Shown: piece by piece, positions 16,624-26,803 of the stretch
How positions within the stretch are numbered: position 1 is the stretch's first letter
How the letters are laid out: every line of letters starts with the position of its first letter
Notes under the pieces: generated by a model
What the model saw: the letters and a program-made list of their open reading frames with translations, nothing else
What the model was told of the DNA's origin: nothing
Databases searched by the model: none
Assembly: GCF_020447205.1 (NCBI RefSeq)
Contig: NZ_JAJAEL010000049.1
Location: 159,956 to 223,955, forward strand
DNA length: 64,000 bases
Direction of reading: 5' to 3'
From: Thalassolituus alkanivorans
Lineage (GTDB): Bacteria; Pseudomonadota; Gammaproteobacteria; Pseudomonadales; Oceanobacteraceae
Translations under genes and position numbers: made by a program

Positions 16624-17819
16624 AATGCCGGGTCCAGACTGTCAATCCAGGCTTTGATCAGTGCAGTACCTTCGGTATGAATAACCGCACGTCCCAGTGG
16701 TGGCATGATCAGGCCGGCCTTGGTGGTATTCATACGGTTATACATCAGCGACTGGGAAGAATCGCCCGGTACAATAATCCAGGTTGAGCCTGCGCTGGCG
16801 CCGGAAACCGGTACGGCACAGGCACCGTGATGGCCTTCGTTACCGTCCCAGGGGATATTGTAATCGGCACGGAAAGCGGTATTGCTGGCTTGTCCTTCGG
16901 TGCGGTGGCAGTGACCGCAATTGATATCCAGCCAGGATTTCGCCGTAGCCGTCAATTGTTCCGGCGTGCCACTGTATTCAGCGAGAGATTTATAGTCACT
17001 GAAATCCGCCGCTTTCTGAATGCTGCTGTTTTCGGCTGGTAAACCGCTGAGCATATTGTCGGCGACCCATTTGTTTAACTGATTTTCCGGGCCCTGACCA
17101 AAATCATAATCGGAATTCAGATAGCGGGCTTTGGGGCCTATCGGGGCGAAATAAGCCGGTGTCGGATCAATACCGTTAACGGCATCGTGATCGCCATTAG
17201 GATTAAACTGATGGCAATTGGTACAGGAATTCTGATTTGGTACGCCATAATTAAACGACAGGGTATCTTCACCGTGTTTCAGATTATTAATGGCTACCAC
17301 CTCACCGGTTTTATCCCAGACGGCTTCGGTTTCTGCTGCGTTCCATACATATGGGCGGGCTACCCAGCCACCGGCTTTTTTGATCAGCAAGCGGGTTTCA
17401 ATAATCCTTTCCTTTTCTACACCACGATCAGAGGTGTCGGCGGGCATGGTAAAGGTTTTGGTAATGACGGTGCCGACGGGGAATTCAAAAACTTCTTTTT
17501 CTGAATAGGTGGCTGTTTGTCCTTCGGGGATAAATACAAAACGATACTTGGATGCGTAGTCGGTAAACAGTGGTGCCGAGAGGCTGTAAGGCAGTCCGCG
17601 CGTACTGGCATTCTGTGTCGGGTCGCAAGGGTTATCAAATAACTGATATTCAGCCAGTGTTGCAGCATCGGCCTGCAGTACTTTTTCCCAGTTAACCGAT
17701 TTTTCCGATGAGATACAGGCAGACGACGAATCGGTATTGTCGCTATTGCTGCTTTCGCCGCCACAGGCCGTCAGTAATACAGCGGCTGAAATTACTGCCA
17801 GAGAATTGATATATTTCAT
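16614..17819 (-). CDS. Di-haem c-type lipoprotein of unknown function (copy 1)
   Basis: 401 residues. A lipobox (LLTAC, Cys near 20) is followed by a Ser/Asn/Asp-rich linker. Haem motifs are CTNCH (~205) and CGHCH (~305), and the C-terminus has IMPPLGRAV with a possible distal Met. Same family as its downstream neighbour. Such proteins are reported as partners of beta-helix lipoproteins; the biochemical role is unknown to me, and electron transfer is inferred from the haem sites. The ATG at 17819 is preferred to a TTG at 17834. No cytochrome-c maturation gene is in the window. Confidence 0.8.
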   Translation of the reverse strand: MKYINSLAVISAAVLLTACGGESSNSDNTDSSSACISSEKSVNWEKVLQADAATLAEYQLFDNPCDPTQNASTRGLPYSLSAPLFTDYASKYRFVFIPEGQTATYSEKEVFEFPVGTVITKTFTMPADTSDRGVEKERIIETRLLIKKAGGWVARPYVWNAAETEAVWDKTGEVVAINNLKHGEDTLSFNYGVPNQNSCTNCHQFNPNGDHDAVNGIDPTPAYFAPIGPKARYLNSDYDFGQGPENQLNKWVADNMLSGLPAENSSIQKAADFSDYKSLAEYSGTPEQLTATAKSWLDINCGHCHRTEGQASNTAFRADYNIPWDGNEGHHGACAVPVSGASAGSTWIIVPGDSSQSLMYNRMNTTKAGLIMPPLGRAVIHTEGTALIKAWIDSLDPALCN

Positions 17820-17851
17820 AAATTTAATCCGCAATACAGACTTGGAGAAGC

Positions 17852-17870
17852 CGGGGGCCTATGGCCCCCG
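17852..17870. other. GC-rich hairpin between beta-helix and di-haem genes
   Basis: CGGGGGCC-TAT-GGCCCCCG, a perfect 8-bp stem with a 3-base loop and no U-tract. It sits 6 bases after the beta-helix stop and 33 bases before the next ATG. It is probably a processing or stabilising element in the operon. Confidence 0.6.
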
Positions 17871-17876
17871 TGGAGG

Positions 17877-19622
17877 TTACAGAGCGCAGGACGGGTTTTC
17901 GCTGTCGTCAGCGGTGCAGCCAAAGGTTTGAGTGTTAAAGGTAACGGTGGCTGGTGTGCCTACGAAACCGGAACCACAGCTCATGACTCCATCCGGATCG
18001 GCCATAATGGACGCAGCAATGCTCAGGTTGCCACCGGCCAGCTGTTCCAGTTTGCTTAAAGGCAAACCACTGGCGTCAAACGTACTGTCTGTTGCGGTGG
18101 TTTCGTACACTGAGGCCGCAAACAGATTCATGCCATCAATGTTGTTATTGGTTTGACACACGCCACCATCGGTTGCGTAAGGGGCAAACTTGTCCAGGTC
18201 AATGTCGGTGTAATCAGGAACACCAGGAATATTGGTTTTTACTTCTGCCGCTACCTGATTAATTCCACCGGCGATCGCCTGCATAATGCTTCCGCCACCC
18301 CCCGGGTTTGCTGTATTGGCCAGCAGTTCACCAACACCATCATAAAGAATGTGCGGTACGGTTGTTTTGCCGCTGGCAATATCCGGCTGCATGCTATGGA
18401 AGGCACTGTAACCGTTGATCAGATCCTCAATCAGCGCACCCTGTGGGTTATTCAGCCCGGCGGCGAGGCTGATGGTGTTGTTGTGAATGTTGATGTTGCG
18501 TACGAACGGTGACCAGCCATCCATAAAGACTTCAGCATATGGGTGAATATCACCGTAGCTCATGACTTCACCACCAACGTCCTGATCCGGAACGGCAGCG
18601 ACTTTGTCATCTGGCAGCATGTAGGAAGTAATAGCGATAGAGGTTGTCTGGTGGTCTTTGATGGTGTTGTTGTAAATCTCAACGTCGGATGTTGAGAGTA
18701 CGATCACACCGGTACCCGGTGGCACGATATGAACACCACCGGCAAAGGTGCCGACTTTGGCGAAGTTAGGTGCGTTGTTGGCTTCAACATTGTTGTCGAA
18801 TACGCGCACGCCGGAACCGTATTTGCCGTTGCCGATTGGCAGATCAAAAATCAGGATACCGCCGGTGTTGCCGGTAGCGGTGTTGCCATATACGTCCGCC
18901 TCGGTGCTGTTTTCGATTTCGATACCAGCGACGTTTTTCTCGGCGATGTTATTACGCACAACGATCTTGTCAGACTGACCCACATAGATACCGGCATCGG
19001 CAGAGCCTTTCACGTAACAGTCTTCAATCAGCACGTTGCTGGTCTGTACCGGATACAGGCCATAGGCGCCGTTGGTTGACTGATAATCGGTTTCCCACAC
19101 CGTTGCCATACGACGCATGATCACACCGTCGGATTTGGTCACTTTAAGAGCGTTGTTATTCGACTCGTAGATGGCGAAATCTTCAAAAATAAGATTGTTG
19201 GTGTTGTTGATCAGGAAACCATCGGAAGCGGCGCCGCTGGCGTCGATAATGGTTTTCTCCATGCCCGCACCACGGAAGGTAAGGTTGGATACCGGAATGT
19301 TATCGACCAGACCGTTGAAATCGATGGTGCTTGTGAAGGCATAACGCCCCTGAGGCAATACAAAAGTGTCACCGGTTTCTGCTCCGGCCAGAGCTTCAAT
19401 CAGTTCATCCTGAACTGCAGCATCGCTCAGGTCGTTAGCCGAGCCGATACAGATCACCCGTGCCCCGGAGGTGCTGCTGTCGGTACAGTTAAAAACTTTT
19501 TTCAGACCTGTGTCACTGCTGCTTTTATTATCGCTGCCGCCGCAGGCGGTCAGGCCGATGGCGGCAATGGCCATCGCCAGCACCAGCGGCTTGTGAGCGC
19601 GGGAGGTGTGTGCTTTCTGCAT
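17877..19622 (-). CDS. Parallel beta-helix lipoprotein
   Basis: 581 residues. A lipobox signal peptide (IGLTAC, Cys27) is followed by a Gly/Ser/Asp linker, then from ~80 to ~400 by many short beta-strand repeats of right-handed beta-helix type (SNLTFRGAGMEKTIIDASG, NNLIFEDFAIYESNNNALKV, EADVYGNTATGNTGGI, DVEIYNNTIKDHQTTSI). The C-terminal ~150 residues differ and hold several Cys. The fold often binds sugars or caps other proteins, but no catalytic site is evident. It is the first gene of the minus-strand set with both di-haem lipoproteins. Confidence 0.82.
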   Translation of the reverse strand: MQKAHTSRAHKPLVLAMAIAAIGLTACGGSDNKSSSDTGLKKVFNCTDSSTSGARVICIGSANDLSDAAVQDELIEALAGAETGDTFVLPQGRYAFTSTIDFNGLVDNIPVSNLTFRGAGMEKTIIDASGAASDGFLINNTNNLIFEDFAIYESNNNALKVTKSDGVIMRRMATVWETDYQSTNGAYGLYPVQTSNVLIEDCYVKGSADAGIYVGQSDKIVVRNNIAEKNVAGIEIENSTEADVYGNTATGNTGGILIFDLPIGNGKYGSGVRVFDNNVEANNAPNFAKVGTFAGGVHIVPPGTGVIVLSTSDVEIYNNTIKDHQTTSIAITSYMLPDDKVAAVPDQDVGGEVMSYGDIHPYAEVFMDGWSPFVRNINIHNNTISLAAGLNNPQGALIEDLINGYSAFHSMQPDIASGKTTVPHILYDGVGELLANTANPGGGGSIMQAIAGGINQVAAEVKTNIPGVPDYTDIDLDKFAPYATDGGVCQTNNNIDGMNLFAASVYETTATDSTFDASGLPLSKLEQLAGGNLSIAASIMADPDGVMSCGSGFVGTPATVTFNTQTFGCTADDSENPSCAL

Positions 19623-20061
19623 GATGAATACCTTTTATCTTTGTTGTTATTCGCCCGGATTCCTTTCCTGAGCATTATGTCGGTAGCGTCCAGGCCGCAT
19701 TTATCAAAGCGGAAGGTTTGGAAGCGGTAAAAGCAAATCGTGCTGCAAACTCTGGAGGTGGTTGTGCATTTTTTGAAAAGTCAGTGTTTATGGGGCTTTC
19801 AGGGCTTCCGCAGGCTGCAGAAAAGGGGCTGTGCAAAAGTTAAAACGCAGGATGTGCACAGTCTTTTGGGGAGTGTTTTGGTACGTATTCGGGTGTTTTT
19901 TCGGGCCTCTTGCAGGTACCTGATGAAAGAAAGGGCGTCCCTTTGGCAGCATCCGTTTGGCGCCTGGAGTGAGTATCGCAAGAGGGGGCTTTTTAATTAC
20001 CCGCTAATAGGAACCACTTCGGGAGCTTCAGTGCTGAAGCAGGATAGAAAAATACCGTATG
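19623..20061. other. Gene-poor region upstream of the beta-helix operon
   Basis: About 440 bases. No frame has convincing coding character; open frames here lack ribosome sites or family features. It must contain the promoter of the beta-helix operon, but I see no clear consensus element. Confidence 0.4.
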
Positions 20062-20079
20062 GCCGGAGAATCCTCCGGC
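20062..20079 (-). terminator. Hairpin after the AraC-type regulator
   Basis: GCCGGAG-AATC-CTCCGGC, a 7-bp stem and 4-base loop, ends 7 bases from the regulator's stop. A TATTTTT stretch follows after 8 bases on the minus strand, so termination is plausible but not canonical. Confidence 0.5.
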
Positions 20080-20085
20080 ACAGAA

Positions 20086-21126
20086 TCAGTTGTGTGGTGG
20101 CTGGCCGCGGTGTTCGCGGTAATCGGACGGTGTGCTGTTGTGTATCTTACGGAAGGCACGGTTAAACGAACTCATGGTGCGGTAGCCAACATCAAGCGCG
20201 ATATTGGTAATCGGGGTTTCGGCTTCATTCAGCAGGCGATCGGCGGCTTCGCCGATACGCAGCTCGTTAATGTACTCATTAAAGTTGTTGTAATTCAGCG
20301 CCTTATTGATGGTGGCGCGCAAACGGTATTCCGGAATGCCAAGTTCCTGAGCGAGAATGGCCAGCGTCAGGTTTTCACGCCGGTAAAAACCCTGATTCAT
20401 CAATTCCTGCAGCATCTGCAGTTCTTCGCAACTTTGCTGGCTGAGGGCCAGAGTGGTGCCTGCTGGCGCCTCGTCTGTATCGTTGTCGGCTGGCGCAGGC
20501 TGTGGCAGTAAACGCCACAACTCAGAACGTCCCTGCATCAGCAGCCAGGCCAGAATCAGGATGGAAACATCCAGTGCCAGATAACGTGAGGTGCTGTCGC
20601 CGATGCGCATATTGAACGAAAAAATTCCCCAGCCAACGGCCAGGCCGGTTGCCAGCATCACGCCGCCACGCAGGCGCCGGCGGGCTTCGACCAGGTCGTT
20701 ATTCCAGTTGCTGATGACTTCCCACAGCCCAGCCAGAATCAGCAGATACTCCAGCCACTGTGGAATGCCTTTCAGCAACAGGTGCAGGCCATCCGGAGTG
20801 CCGACCAGTAAATACAGTAACGGACCTAAGAAGCTGTAAAAGGCCAGGCCCCAGAGAAGGTGACGGGGTTCGTCGGCTGCGACAAAGGTCAGGCGGCAGC
20901 ACATCCAGAACAGGGCCGGTGTCGCACTCTGCACAACATAGGAGTAGCCGTGCCAGGCCTGAGGCAGCCAGGGGTGAAACAGATGCACATTGGCGCCAAC
21001 CAGCAGCAGGATAAACAGCCGGGCAGTCAGGGTATGAAAAAAATCCCGTGCAATAATCGCCGCGAGTATCAGGCTTAATCCGGCTCCGAAAGCCGCAAAA
21101 AACAACAGAGGATCAAAGGGTGGCAT
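20086..21126 (-). CDS. Membrane-bound AraC-type transcription regulator
   Basis: 346 residues. Residues ~1-215 contain about seven hydrophobic helices. Residues ~235-340 are an AraC/XylS DNA-binding domain with two helix-turn-helices (LAILAQELGIPEYRLRATIN and ITNIALDVGYRTMSSFNRAF, then TPSDYREH). Such proteins sense a membrane or periplasmic cue. It lies upstream, on the same strand, of the beta-helix/di-haem genes, separated by 460 bases, so it may regulate them; this is inference. Confidence 0.82.
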   Translation of the reverse strand: MPPFDPLLFFAAFGAGLSLILAAIIARDFFHTLTARLFILLLVGANVHLFHPWLPQAWHGYSYVVQSATPALFWMCCRLTFVAADEPRHLLWGLAFYSFLGPLLYLLVGTPDGLHLLLKGIPQWLEYLLILAGLWEVISNWNNDLVEARRRLRGGVMLATGLAVGWGIFSFNMRIGDSTSRYLALDVSILILAWLLMQGRSELWRLLPQPAPADNDTDEAPAGTTLALSQQSCEELQMLQELMNQGFYRRENLTLAILAQELGIPEYRLRATINKALNYNNFNEYINELRIGEAADRLLNEAETPITNIALDVGYRTMSSFNRAFRKIHNSTPSDYREHRGQPPHN

Positions 21127-21392
21127 AGGTTGGCTCGTACGTTCTTCTTATTTTGAGCGCTATTTGCGCAGCTCCCGATACTCGGCCAGTACGCGCAAAA
21201 AGACAAGACGATGGTGCGGATAAAATGGCGGAAAGGTAAAAAACAGCCTGTGAATCACGGAATTATCCGTATAAAAATAAAGGGAATAAAAGCGTGAAAT
21301 GATCGCGAAAGGCAGGGAATATTTTGCCTTTCACCTTTTGTCGGCCAGCGTAATTTGGGACAATAGCGGCCGTTTTTTCCCGGTCCGGACTT

Positions 21393-23546
21393 ATGACTCA
21401 GCCAGCGCAACATCTGTTTTCTTACTACCCCTACTGGGCCGAATGTTTCGGCACAGCTCCTTTCCTGCCCATGTCCCGCGAAGAGATGGATGTACTGGGC
21501 TGGGACAGCTGTGATGTGATCCTGGTAACCGGTGATGCCTACGTTGATCATCCGAGCTTCGGCATGGCGGTATTGGGTCGTCTGCTCGAGGCTCAGGGCT
21601 TCCGCGTCGGCATTATTGCCCAGCCAGACTGGAACAACCCGGAAGAGTTTAAAAAGCTGGGTAAGCCTAATCTGTATTTTGGCGTCACCGCCGGCAATAT
21701 GGATTCGCTGATTAATAAATACACCGCCGACCTGAAAGTCCGCAGCGACGATGCCTACACACCGCACGGCGAGCCGGGCAAGCGTCCGGACCGCGCGGTG
21801 ATTGTGTATTCGCAGAAATGCCGTCAGGTGTACAAAGACGTACCTATCGTGATTGGTGGTATCGAGGCCAGCCTGCGCCGTATCGCCCAGTACGATTACT
21901 GGAGTAACCAGATCCGCCGCTCGGTATTAATCGATTCCGGTGCCGATATTCTGCTGTACGGTAACGCTGAGCGCGCGCTGGTGGAGCTGACCCACGCCCT
22001 GGCGGAAGGCAAAACCCTCGACGATCTGCAGGATCTGCGCGGCACAGCGGTGGTGCGTGATGCCACGCCGGCCGGCTGGAGCGAAGTCGACTCCACCCGC
22101 ATCGACTGGCCGGGTCATATTGACCAGATTCCTAATCCGTATGAAATGAAAGATACGGAAAATATGAGCTGCAGCACGAATGGCACTAGCGGTGACTCAG
22201 CCGAAGGCGCCGATGATGTGATGCCGGTAAAAATCGTGCCGATGCCACTGCAGCGTAAGGCCGGTCTTGATCCGGATAAAACCTGTATCCGTTTGCCATC
22301 CTTTGAAAAAGTCCGCAACGACAGCGCCTTGTATGCCCATGCTTCACGGGTTCTGCATCAGGAAGCCAACCCCTATAACGCGCGGCCATTAATTCAGAAA
22401 CACGGTCATCAGGAAGTGTGGATTAACCCACCGCCGATTCCGCTGGAAACCGATGAAATGGACTCGGTATTCGGCTTTGCCTATCAGCGTGTGCCACACC
22501 CGAGTTACGGCGATGCGAAAATTCCTGCTTACGATATGATCCGTTTTTCGGTCAATATTATGCGCGGTTGTTTCGGCGGCTGTACCTTCTGTTCGATTAC
22601 CGAACACGAAGGACGGATTATTCAGAACCGCTCACAGGAATCTATCCTGCACGAGCTGGAAGAAATCCGCGATAAAGTACCGGGCTTTACCGGCACCATT
22701 TCCGATTTGGGCGGCCCGACCGCCAATATGTATCGCCTGCACTGTAAGAGTGAAACCATTCTGAAAAGCTGCCGGCGTTTGTCCTGCGTGTTTCCGGGCA
22801 TCTGTAAAAATCTGGAAACCAGCCACGAACATACTACAGCACTGTACCGTGCGGCGCGTAAAATTCCCGGCATTAAACGCATCGCCATTGCTTCCGGCCT
22901 GCGTTACGACCTCGCCGTGCGTGATCCGGAATACGTACGTGAGCTGGTTACCCACCATGTGGGCGGCTTGCTGAAAATTGCTCCGGAGCACACCGAAGAA
23001 AACGTGCTGAATAAAATGATGAAGCCGGGCATGGGTACCTACGACGCCTTTAAGAAAATGTTCGACCGTTTCTCAAAAGAGGCGGGCAAAGAACAATATC
23101 TGGTACCGTATTTTATTGCCGCCCACCCGGGTTCAGAAAATAAAGACATGATGAATCTGGCGCTGTGGCTGAAACGCCAGAAAATGCGTGTAGATCAGGT
23201 GCAGACCTTCTATCCGTCGCCGATGTCGCTGGCAACCGCCATGTACCATTCTGAACGCGATCCACTGCACCGCATGAGTTATAAATCGGACAAGATTTAT
23301 ATCCCGCGCGATCTGAATCAGCGTCGCCTGCAGAAAGCCTTCCTGCGTTATCACGATCCGAAAAACTGGCCATTATTACGCCAGGCTCTGAAGGATATGG
23401 GGCGCACTGACCTGATCGGCAGCGGCCCGAAAGCGCTGATTCCGGCAGAAGAGGAGGCGGTATTACGTAATACTCCGCGTCCGGGTTTTGCTAAAAACAG
23501 TAAAGCCGGTGTGCGTAATAAGCGGCCTGTGCGTAAGCCGCGTTAG
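21393..23546 (+). CDS. ygiQ: YgiQ family radical SAM protein
   Basis: 717 residues, the usual YgiQ (UPF0313) length. The [4Fe-4S]/SAM motif is CFGGCTFCS (Cx3Cx2C, near 390). The N-terminal domain ([33 protein letters not shown]) and C-terminal region ([20 protein letters not shown]) are conserved. The reaction is unknown. It stands alone and ends at a strong terminator. A ~50-residue insertion-like Ser/Gly stretch occurs near 255-280. Confidence 0.92.
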   Translation: MTQPAQHLFSYYPYWAECFGTAPFLPMSREEMDVLGWDSCDVILVTGDAYVDHPSFGMAVLGRLLEAQGFRVGIIAQPDWNNPEEFKKLGKPNLYFGVTAGNMDSLINKYTADLKVRSDDAYTPHGEPGKRPDRAVIVYSQKCRQVYKDVPIVIGGIEASLRRIAQYDYWSNQIRRSVLIDSGADILLYGNAERALVELTHALAEGKTLDDLQDLRGTAVVRDATPAGWSEVDSTRIDWPGHIDQIPNPYEMKDTENMSCSTNGTSGDSAEGADDVMPVKIVPMPLQRKAGLDPDKTCIRLPSFEKVRNDSALYAHASRVLHQEANPYNARPLIQKHGHQEVWINPPPIPLETDEMDSVFGFAYQRVPHPSYGDAKIPAYDMIRFSVNIMRGCFGGCTFCSITEHEGRIIQNRSQESILHELEEIRDKVPGFTGTISDLGGPTANMYRLHCKSETILKSCRRLSCVFPGICKNLETSHEHTTALYRAARKIPGIKRIAIASGLRYDLAVRDPEYVRELVTHHVGGLLKIAPEHTEENVLNKMMKPGMGTYDAFKKMFDRFSKEAGKEQYLVPYFIAAHPGSENKDMMNLALWLKRQKMRVDQVQTFYPSPMSLATAMYHSERDPLHRMSYKSDKIYIPRDLNQRRLQKAFLRYHDPKNWPLLRQALKDMGRTDLIGSGPKALIPAEEEAVLRNTPRPGFAKNSKAGVRNKRPVRKPR

Positions 23547-23574
23547 GTAACGATGTTTATTAAAGCAGGTGAAT

Positions 23575-23604
23575 AAAAAAGAAGGCCAGCGGGCCTTCTT
23601 TTTT
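23575..23604. terminator. Bidirectional terminator between ygiQ and nitroreductase
   Basis: A6-GAAGGCC-AGCG-GGCCTTC-T6: perfect 7-bp GC-rich stem extended by A/T pairs, with T-runs on both strands between convergent genes. Confidence 0.9.
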
Positions 23605-23629
23605 ATTATTTATCTGAATATTGCGAAGA

Positions 23630-24268
23630 TTATTTTACTTCAGAAATAAAACCATCGTGACTGCGGCGCACCTTCTGCAAGTTCACCAGCCAGTCGCCTT
23701 CTTCCGCGCGATAGCCTAATGGCAGCAGAATAACCGAGCGTAAGCCTTTTTCTTTCAGGCCCAGAATCTCATCCACTTTCTCCGGGTCGAAGCCTTCCAT
23801 TGGGGTACTGTCTACCCGTGCTTCGGCGGCGGCAATTAATGCCGATCCCAGACCGATATAGGCCTGACGGGCAGCATGCTGGTAGTTGGTTTCAGCATCG
23901 CGCTGCGGGTAAATACTCAGCAGCATTGCGCGGTAGTTTTCCCAGCCTTCGTTTTTAAAACCACGGATTTCGTTGGTCAGGTCGAACATATGGTTAATGC
24001 GATCAGCGGTGTAATTATCCCAGGCGGCAAACACCAGCAGGTGAGAACAATCGGTTATCTGGCTCTGGTTCCAGGCGTGAGGTTTGATTTGTTCACGGAT
24101 TTCTTTGTTGGTAACAACCAGCACTTCATAGGGTTGCTGACCGCTGGAGGTTGCCGTCAGGCGGATCGCTTCGAGAATGGTATCGAGCTTTTCCTGTTCA
24201 ACAGTACGGCTTGAATCGAATTTTTTTGTGGCATAACGCCATTGCAGATTACTGATTACATCAGACAT
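23630..24268 (-). CDS. NAD(P)H-dependent nitroreductase, NfsB-like
   Basis: 212 residues of the flavin nitroreductase fold. FMN-contact segments: RYATKKFD near the start, SSGQQPYEVLVV, AARQAYIGLGSALIAAAE and the LLPLGYRAEEGDW end. Family members reduce nitroaromatics or quinones with FMN as a cytoplasmic dimer. The ATG at 24268 has GGAAG nine bases upstream; the frame is open to 24457 but that part is not protein-like. Convergent with ygiQ and divergent from the TonB receptor. Confidence 0.87.
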   Translation of the reverse strand: MSDVISNLQWRYATKKFDSSRTVEQEKLDTILEAIRLTATSSGQQPYEVLVVTNKEIREQIKPHAWNQSQITDCSHLLVFAAWDNYTADRINHMFDLTNEIRGFKNEGWENYRAMLLSIYPQRDAETNYQHAARQAYIGLGSALIAAAEARVDSTPMEGFDPEKVDEILGLKEKGLRSVILLPLGYRAEEGDWLVNLQKVRRSHDGFISEVK

Positions 24269-24518
24269 AAAAAACTTCCACAGAAACAGTGATACGAAGC
24301 CTGAGCGCATGCTTTGGGCGGGCACAGCACCAGACGATAGGAGCAAGTATACGCTTGTCAGCGAGAAGCTTTGAGCCGTGGTGGCGGGTAACACTATTGC
24401 GCTGATCCGGTTAATCCCCTGAGTCTCCAGAGCACAGAGCCGGTGTAATACGACCACTTCAAACGGGATTTCGCGTATCAGTCTCAGGGAATGGTGGGTA
24501 GCTCAGGTTGTATTTGAT

Positions 24519-24547
24519 TTGACTCACTTGCTAATCGCAATGATAAT
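24519..24547 (+). promoter_or_regulatory. Sigma-70 promoter with Fur-box-like overlap
   Basis: TTGACT (24519-24524), 17 bases, GATAAT (24542-24547), ahead of the TonB receptor. The -10 lies in AATGATAATAAG, similar to half of a Fur box. Iron control would fit the genes, but the second half-site is poor. Confidence 0.6.
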
Positions 24548-24582
24548 AAGTCGTAATTGCATTAAAGATATCCTGGGGAGGA

Positions 24583-26745
24583 ATGATGGAAATGCAACGA
24601 TTAAACCGTCTGGCGTGGAGTATTGCGCTGCTGAATGTGGCCTCTGTGGCATTGGCAGAAACCACCGTGGGCCAAGAGACGGGAGCGCTGGTTGCCGATG
24701 CGGACAATGCGCCGGAACAGAGTGAGGCACGCCTCGATAAAACCGTCGTTCGTGCGGAGTTGACCAACTTTGGCGCGACCAAATCCAGTGTGCCTATTGT
24801 TGAAACCGCACGTTCTGTCTCGGTAGAAACCAGTGAGCAGTTTGAAGAAAAAGGCGCGCTGAATCTTTCTCAGGCTACCTCCTATATGGCCGGTGTGACC
24901 GCCGAAACCTATGGTTTTGCCACCCGTGGGGATGCTATTCACGCCCGTGGTCTGAGCCTGCCACGTTACCGCGATTCTATTCAGGAATTATTCGGCAGCT
25001 ACAACACCACCCGTGCCGAAGTGTATACGTTGGAGCAGGTCGAAGTGCTGAAAGGTCCGGTGTCGGTACTCTATGGGCAGGGCACGCCCGGCGGTATTGT
25101 GAACTATGTGTCGAAAACGCCGAAGGCGGACGCCGCAACCGAAATTGTTGCTGAACTGGGTAATAACAACCGTAAGCAATTGGCCGTCGACTCGACCGGT
25201 AAACTCGGCAGCGAACAGTGGCTGTACCGCATGGTGGCGCTGAAGCGCGACAGTGATACCCAGGTGGATTATGTCGAAGATAATACGCTGGTGCTGATGC
25301 CATCGGTCAGCTATGTGCCGTCAGCGACCAGTCGCTACACGTTAATCGCTATGCATCAGAACACCGACAGCGATACCGGTGCGCAGTTTGTACCGGTGGA
25401 AGGAACCTTAAAACCGTTAAAAGACGGCACCTACCTCGATCAGGATGTGTATACCGGTGAACCGGGCTGGAATAAATACGATACCCGTTCCAATCAGTTA
25501 ACCGCTCTGGTTGAGCAGCAGCTGACAAACAATCTGGCACTGGAAGCGACCGCTTTATGGCGTGAAGGCAGTGCTGATTATAATCAAGCCTGGCCGGTCT
25601 TTACCGGTGCCGGCAACAGCCGTTATCTGAATGATGTTCTCGGCACCAATGCCTTTACCGACACCACCGTGGCGCGGACTTTTTATAAAGCCGATAACGA
25701 ATTTCAGCTTTATGCGCTGGATGTTCGCCTGTTAGCCGATTTTGATACCGGAGCGCTGCGTCATCAGATTCTGGTTGGTGCACAAAAGCAAAGCGTAACC
25801 ACCGATAACGACACCGCACGTTCTGCCGATGGTGGTGCGTCATCCGGTAATTTTGATTATGTGCTGGATCTGAAAAACCCGAAATATACCGGTGCGCCGG
25901 ATGATTCGATGTTTACCTACACCGATAATCCGGAACAGAAAATCGACAGTATCGGTTTGTATGTGTCCGATCAGATCAGTTATGACAACTGGCGTTTTAC
26001 CGCTGGCCTGCGCTATGACGAAGTCGATAATGATACCGGCAGCCGCAAACAATCAGACGATGCGCTGTCGGCCAGTGCCGGTGTGTTGTATGCCTTTGAC
26101 AATGGTCTGGCACCTTACATCAGTTATTCCGAATCTTTCGAAACCGTGGTCGGTATTGATGCCAACGGTAAACAGCTGGAACCACGCGAAGCAACCCAGT
26201 ATGAAGCGGGTCTGAAGTTTGAGCCTAACGGTTTTCCCGGATTATTTACGTTGTCGTATTTCGATATCGAAATTACCAATCTGCCAAACCCGAATGGCGT
26301 ACCGGGCACCAATTCACAACAGCAGGGCGTAGCAAAAATTGACGGTGTTGAACTGGAAGGTAAGGCCAACGTCGGGGATTTTTATATTCAGGGGGCGCTG
26401 AGCACACTGAATACAGAAGATCAGAACGGCTACCAGTATGCGGCTGAGCCGGATAGCAATGCTTCGCTCTGGGTAACCTGGAAACCGGCCGGAAAATTCC
26501 GCATGGGTGGCGGTGTGCGTTATGTCGGAGAAAGCGTGTCTGAAACGGCAACGGTTAAATACGTTACGCCGGATTACACCCTGGTCGACATGATGCTGGG
26601 CTACGAAGCAACCGAACAGCTGGATCTGGCGCTGAACGTACGCAACCTGGGCGATGAGGAATACCTCACCTCTTGTCTGGCCCGTGGCGATTGTTTCCCG
26701 GGTGTGCGCCGTACCGTTAATGCCCGTGTTACTTACAACTTCTGA
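24583..26745 (+). CDS. TonB-dependent siderophore receptor
   Basis: 720 residues. Signal peptide (~1-27, cut near ALA-ET). Plug domain ~60-190 with RGLSLPRYRDSIQELFGSYN and EQVEVLKGPVSVLYGQGTPG. A 22-strand barrel follows, ending in NARVTYNF with terminal Phe. LDLALNVRNLGDEEY and a Cys pair (SCLARGDCFPG) near the end are typical of FhuA/FpvA-like ferric-siderophore receptors. The start is ambiguous (ATG at 24583, 24586 or 24592) downstream of GGGGAGG. It is first in an operon with a small membrane protein and a PepSY protein; substrate unknown. Confidence 0.9.
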   Translation: MMEMQRLNRLAWSIALLNVASVALAETTVGQETGALVADADNAPEQSEARLDKTVVRAELTNFGATKSSVPIVETARSVSVETSEQFEEKGALNLSQATSYMAGVTAETYGFATRGDAIHARGLSLPRYRDSIQELFGSYNTTRAEVYTLEQVEVLKGPVSVLYGQGTPGGIVNYVSKTPKADAATEIVAELGNNNRKQLAVDSTGKLGSEQWLYRMVALKRDSDTQVDYVEDNTLVLMPSVSYVPSATSRYTLIAMHQNTDSDTGAQFVPVEGTLKPLKDGTYLDQDVYTGEPGWNKYDTRSNQLTALVEQQLTNNLALEATALWREGSADYNQAWPVFTGAGNSRYLNDVLGTNAFTDTTVARTFYKADNEFQLYALDVRLLADFDTGALRHQILVGAQKQSVTTDNDTARSADGGASSGNFDYVLDLKNPKYTGAPDDSMFTYTDNPEQKIDSIGLYVSDQISYDNWRFTAGLRYDEVDNDTGSRKQSDDALSASAGVLYAFDNGLAPYISYSESFETVVGIDANGKQLEPREATQYEAGLKFEPNGFPGLFTLSYFDIEITNLPNPNGVPGTNSQQQGVAKIDGVELEGKANVGDFYIQGALSTLNTEDQNGYQYAAEPDSNASLWVTWKPAGKFRMGGGVRYVGESVSETATVKYVTPDYTLVDMMLGYEATEQLDLALNVRNLGDEEYLTSCLARGDCFPGVRRTVNARVTYNF

Positions 26746-26752
26746 TTATCGC

Positions 26753-26787
26753 GGCCTGCTGCCTGCGAATTAAGCAGGCATCAGGCC
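26753..26787 (+). other. Hairpin between receptor and downstream genes
   Basis: GGCCTG-C-TGCCTGC, loop GAATTAA, GCAGGCA-T-CAGGCC: 13 paired bases with one mismatch and no U-tract. Likely sets receptor mRNA above that of the two downstream genes. Confidence 0.55.
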
Positions 26788-26803
26788 CGGACGGATATTT
26801 ATC

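Noticed and set aside
24530..24560. Full Fur box at the TonB receptor promoter
   Set aside because: Only about half of the palindrome matches; kept as a weak remark, not a site.
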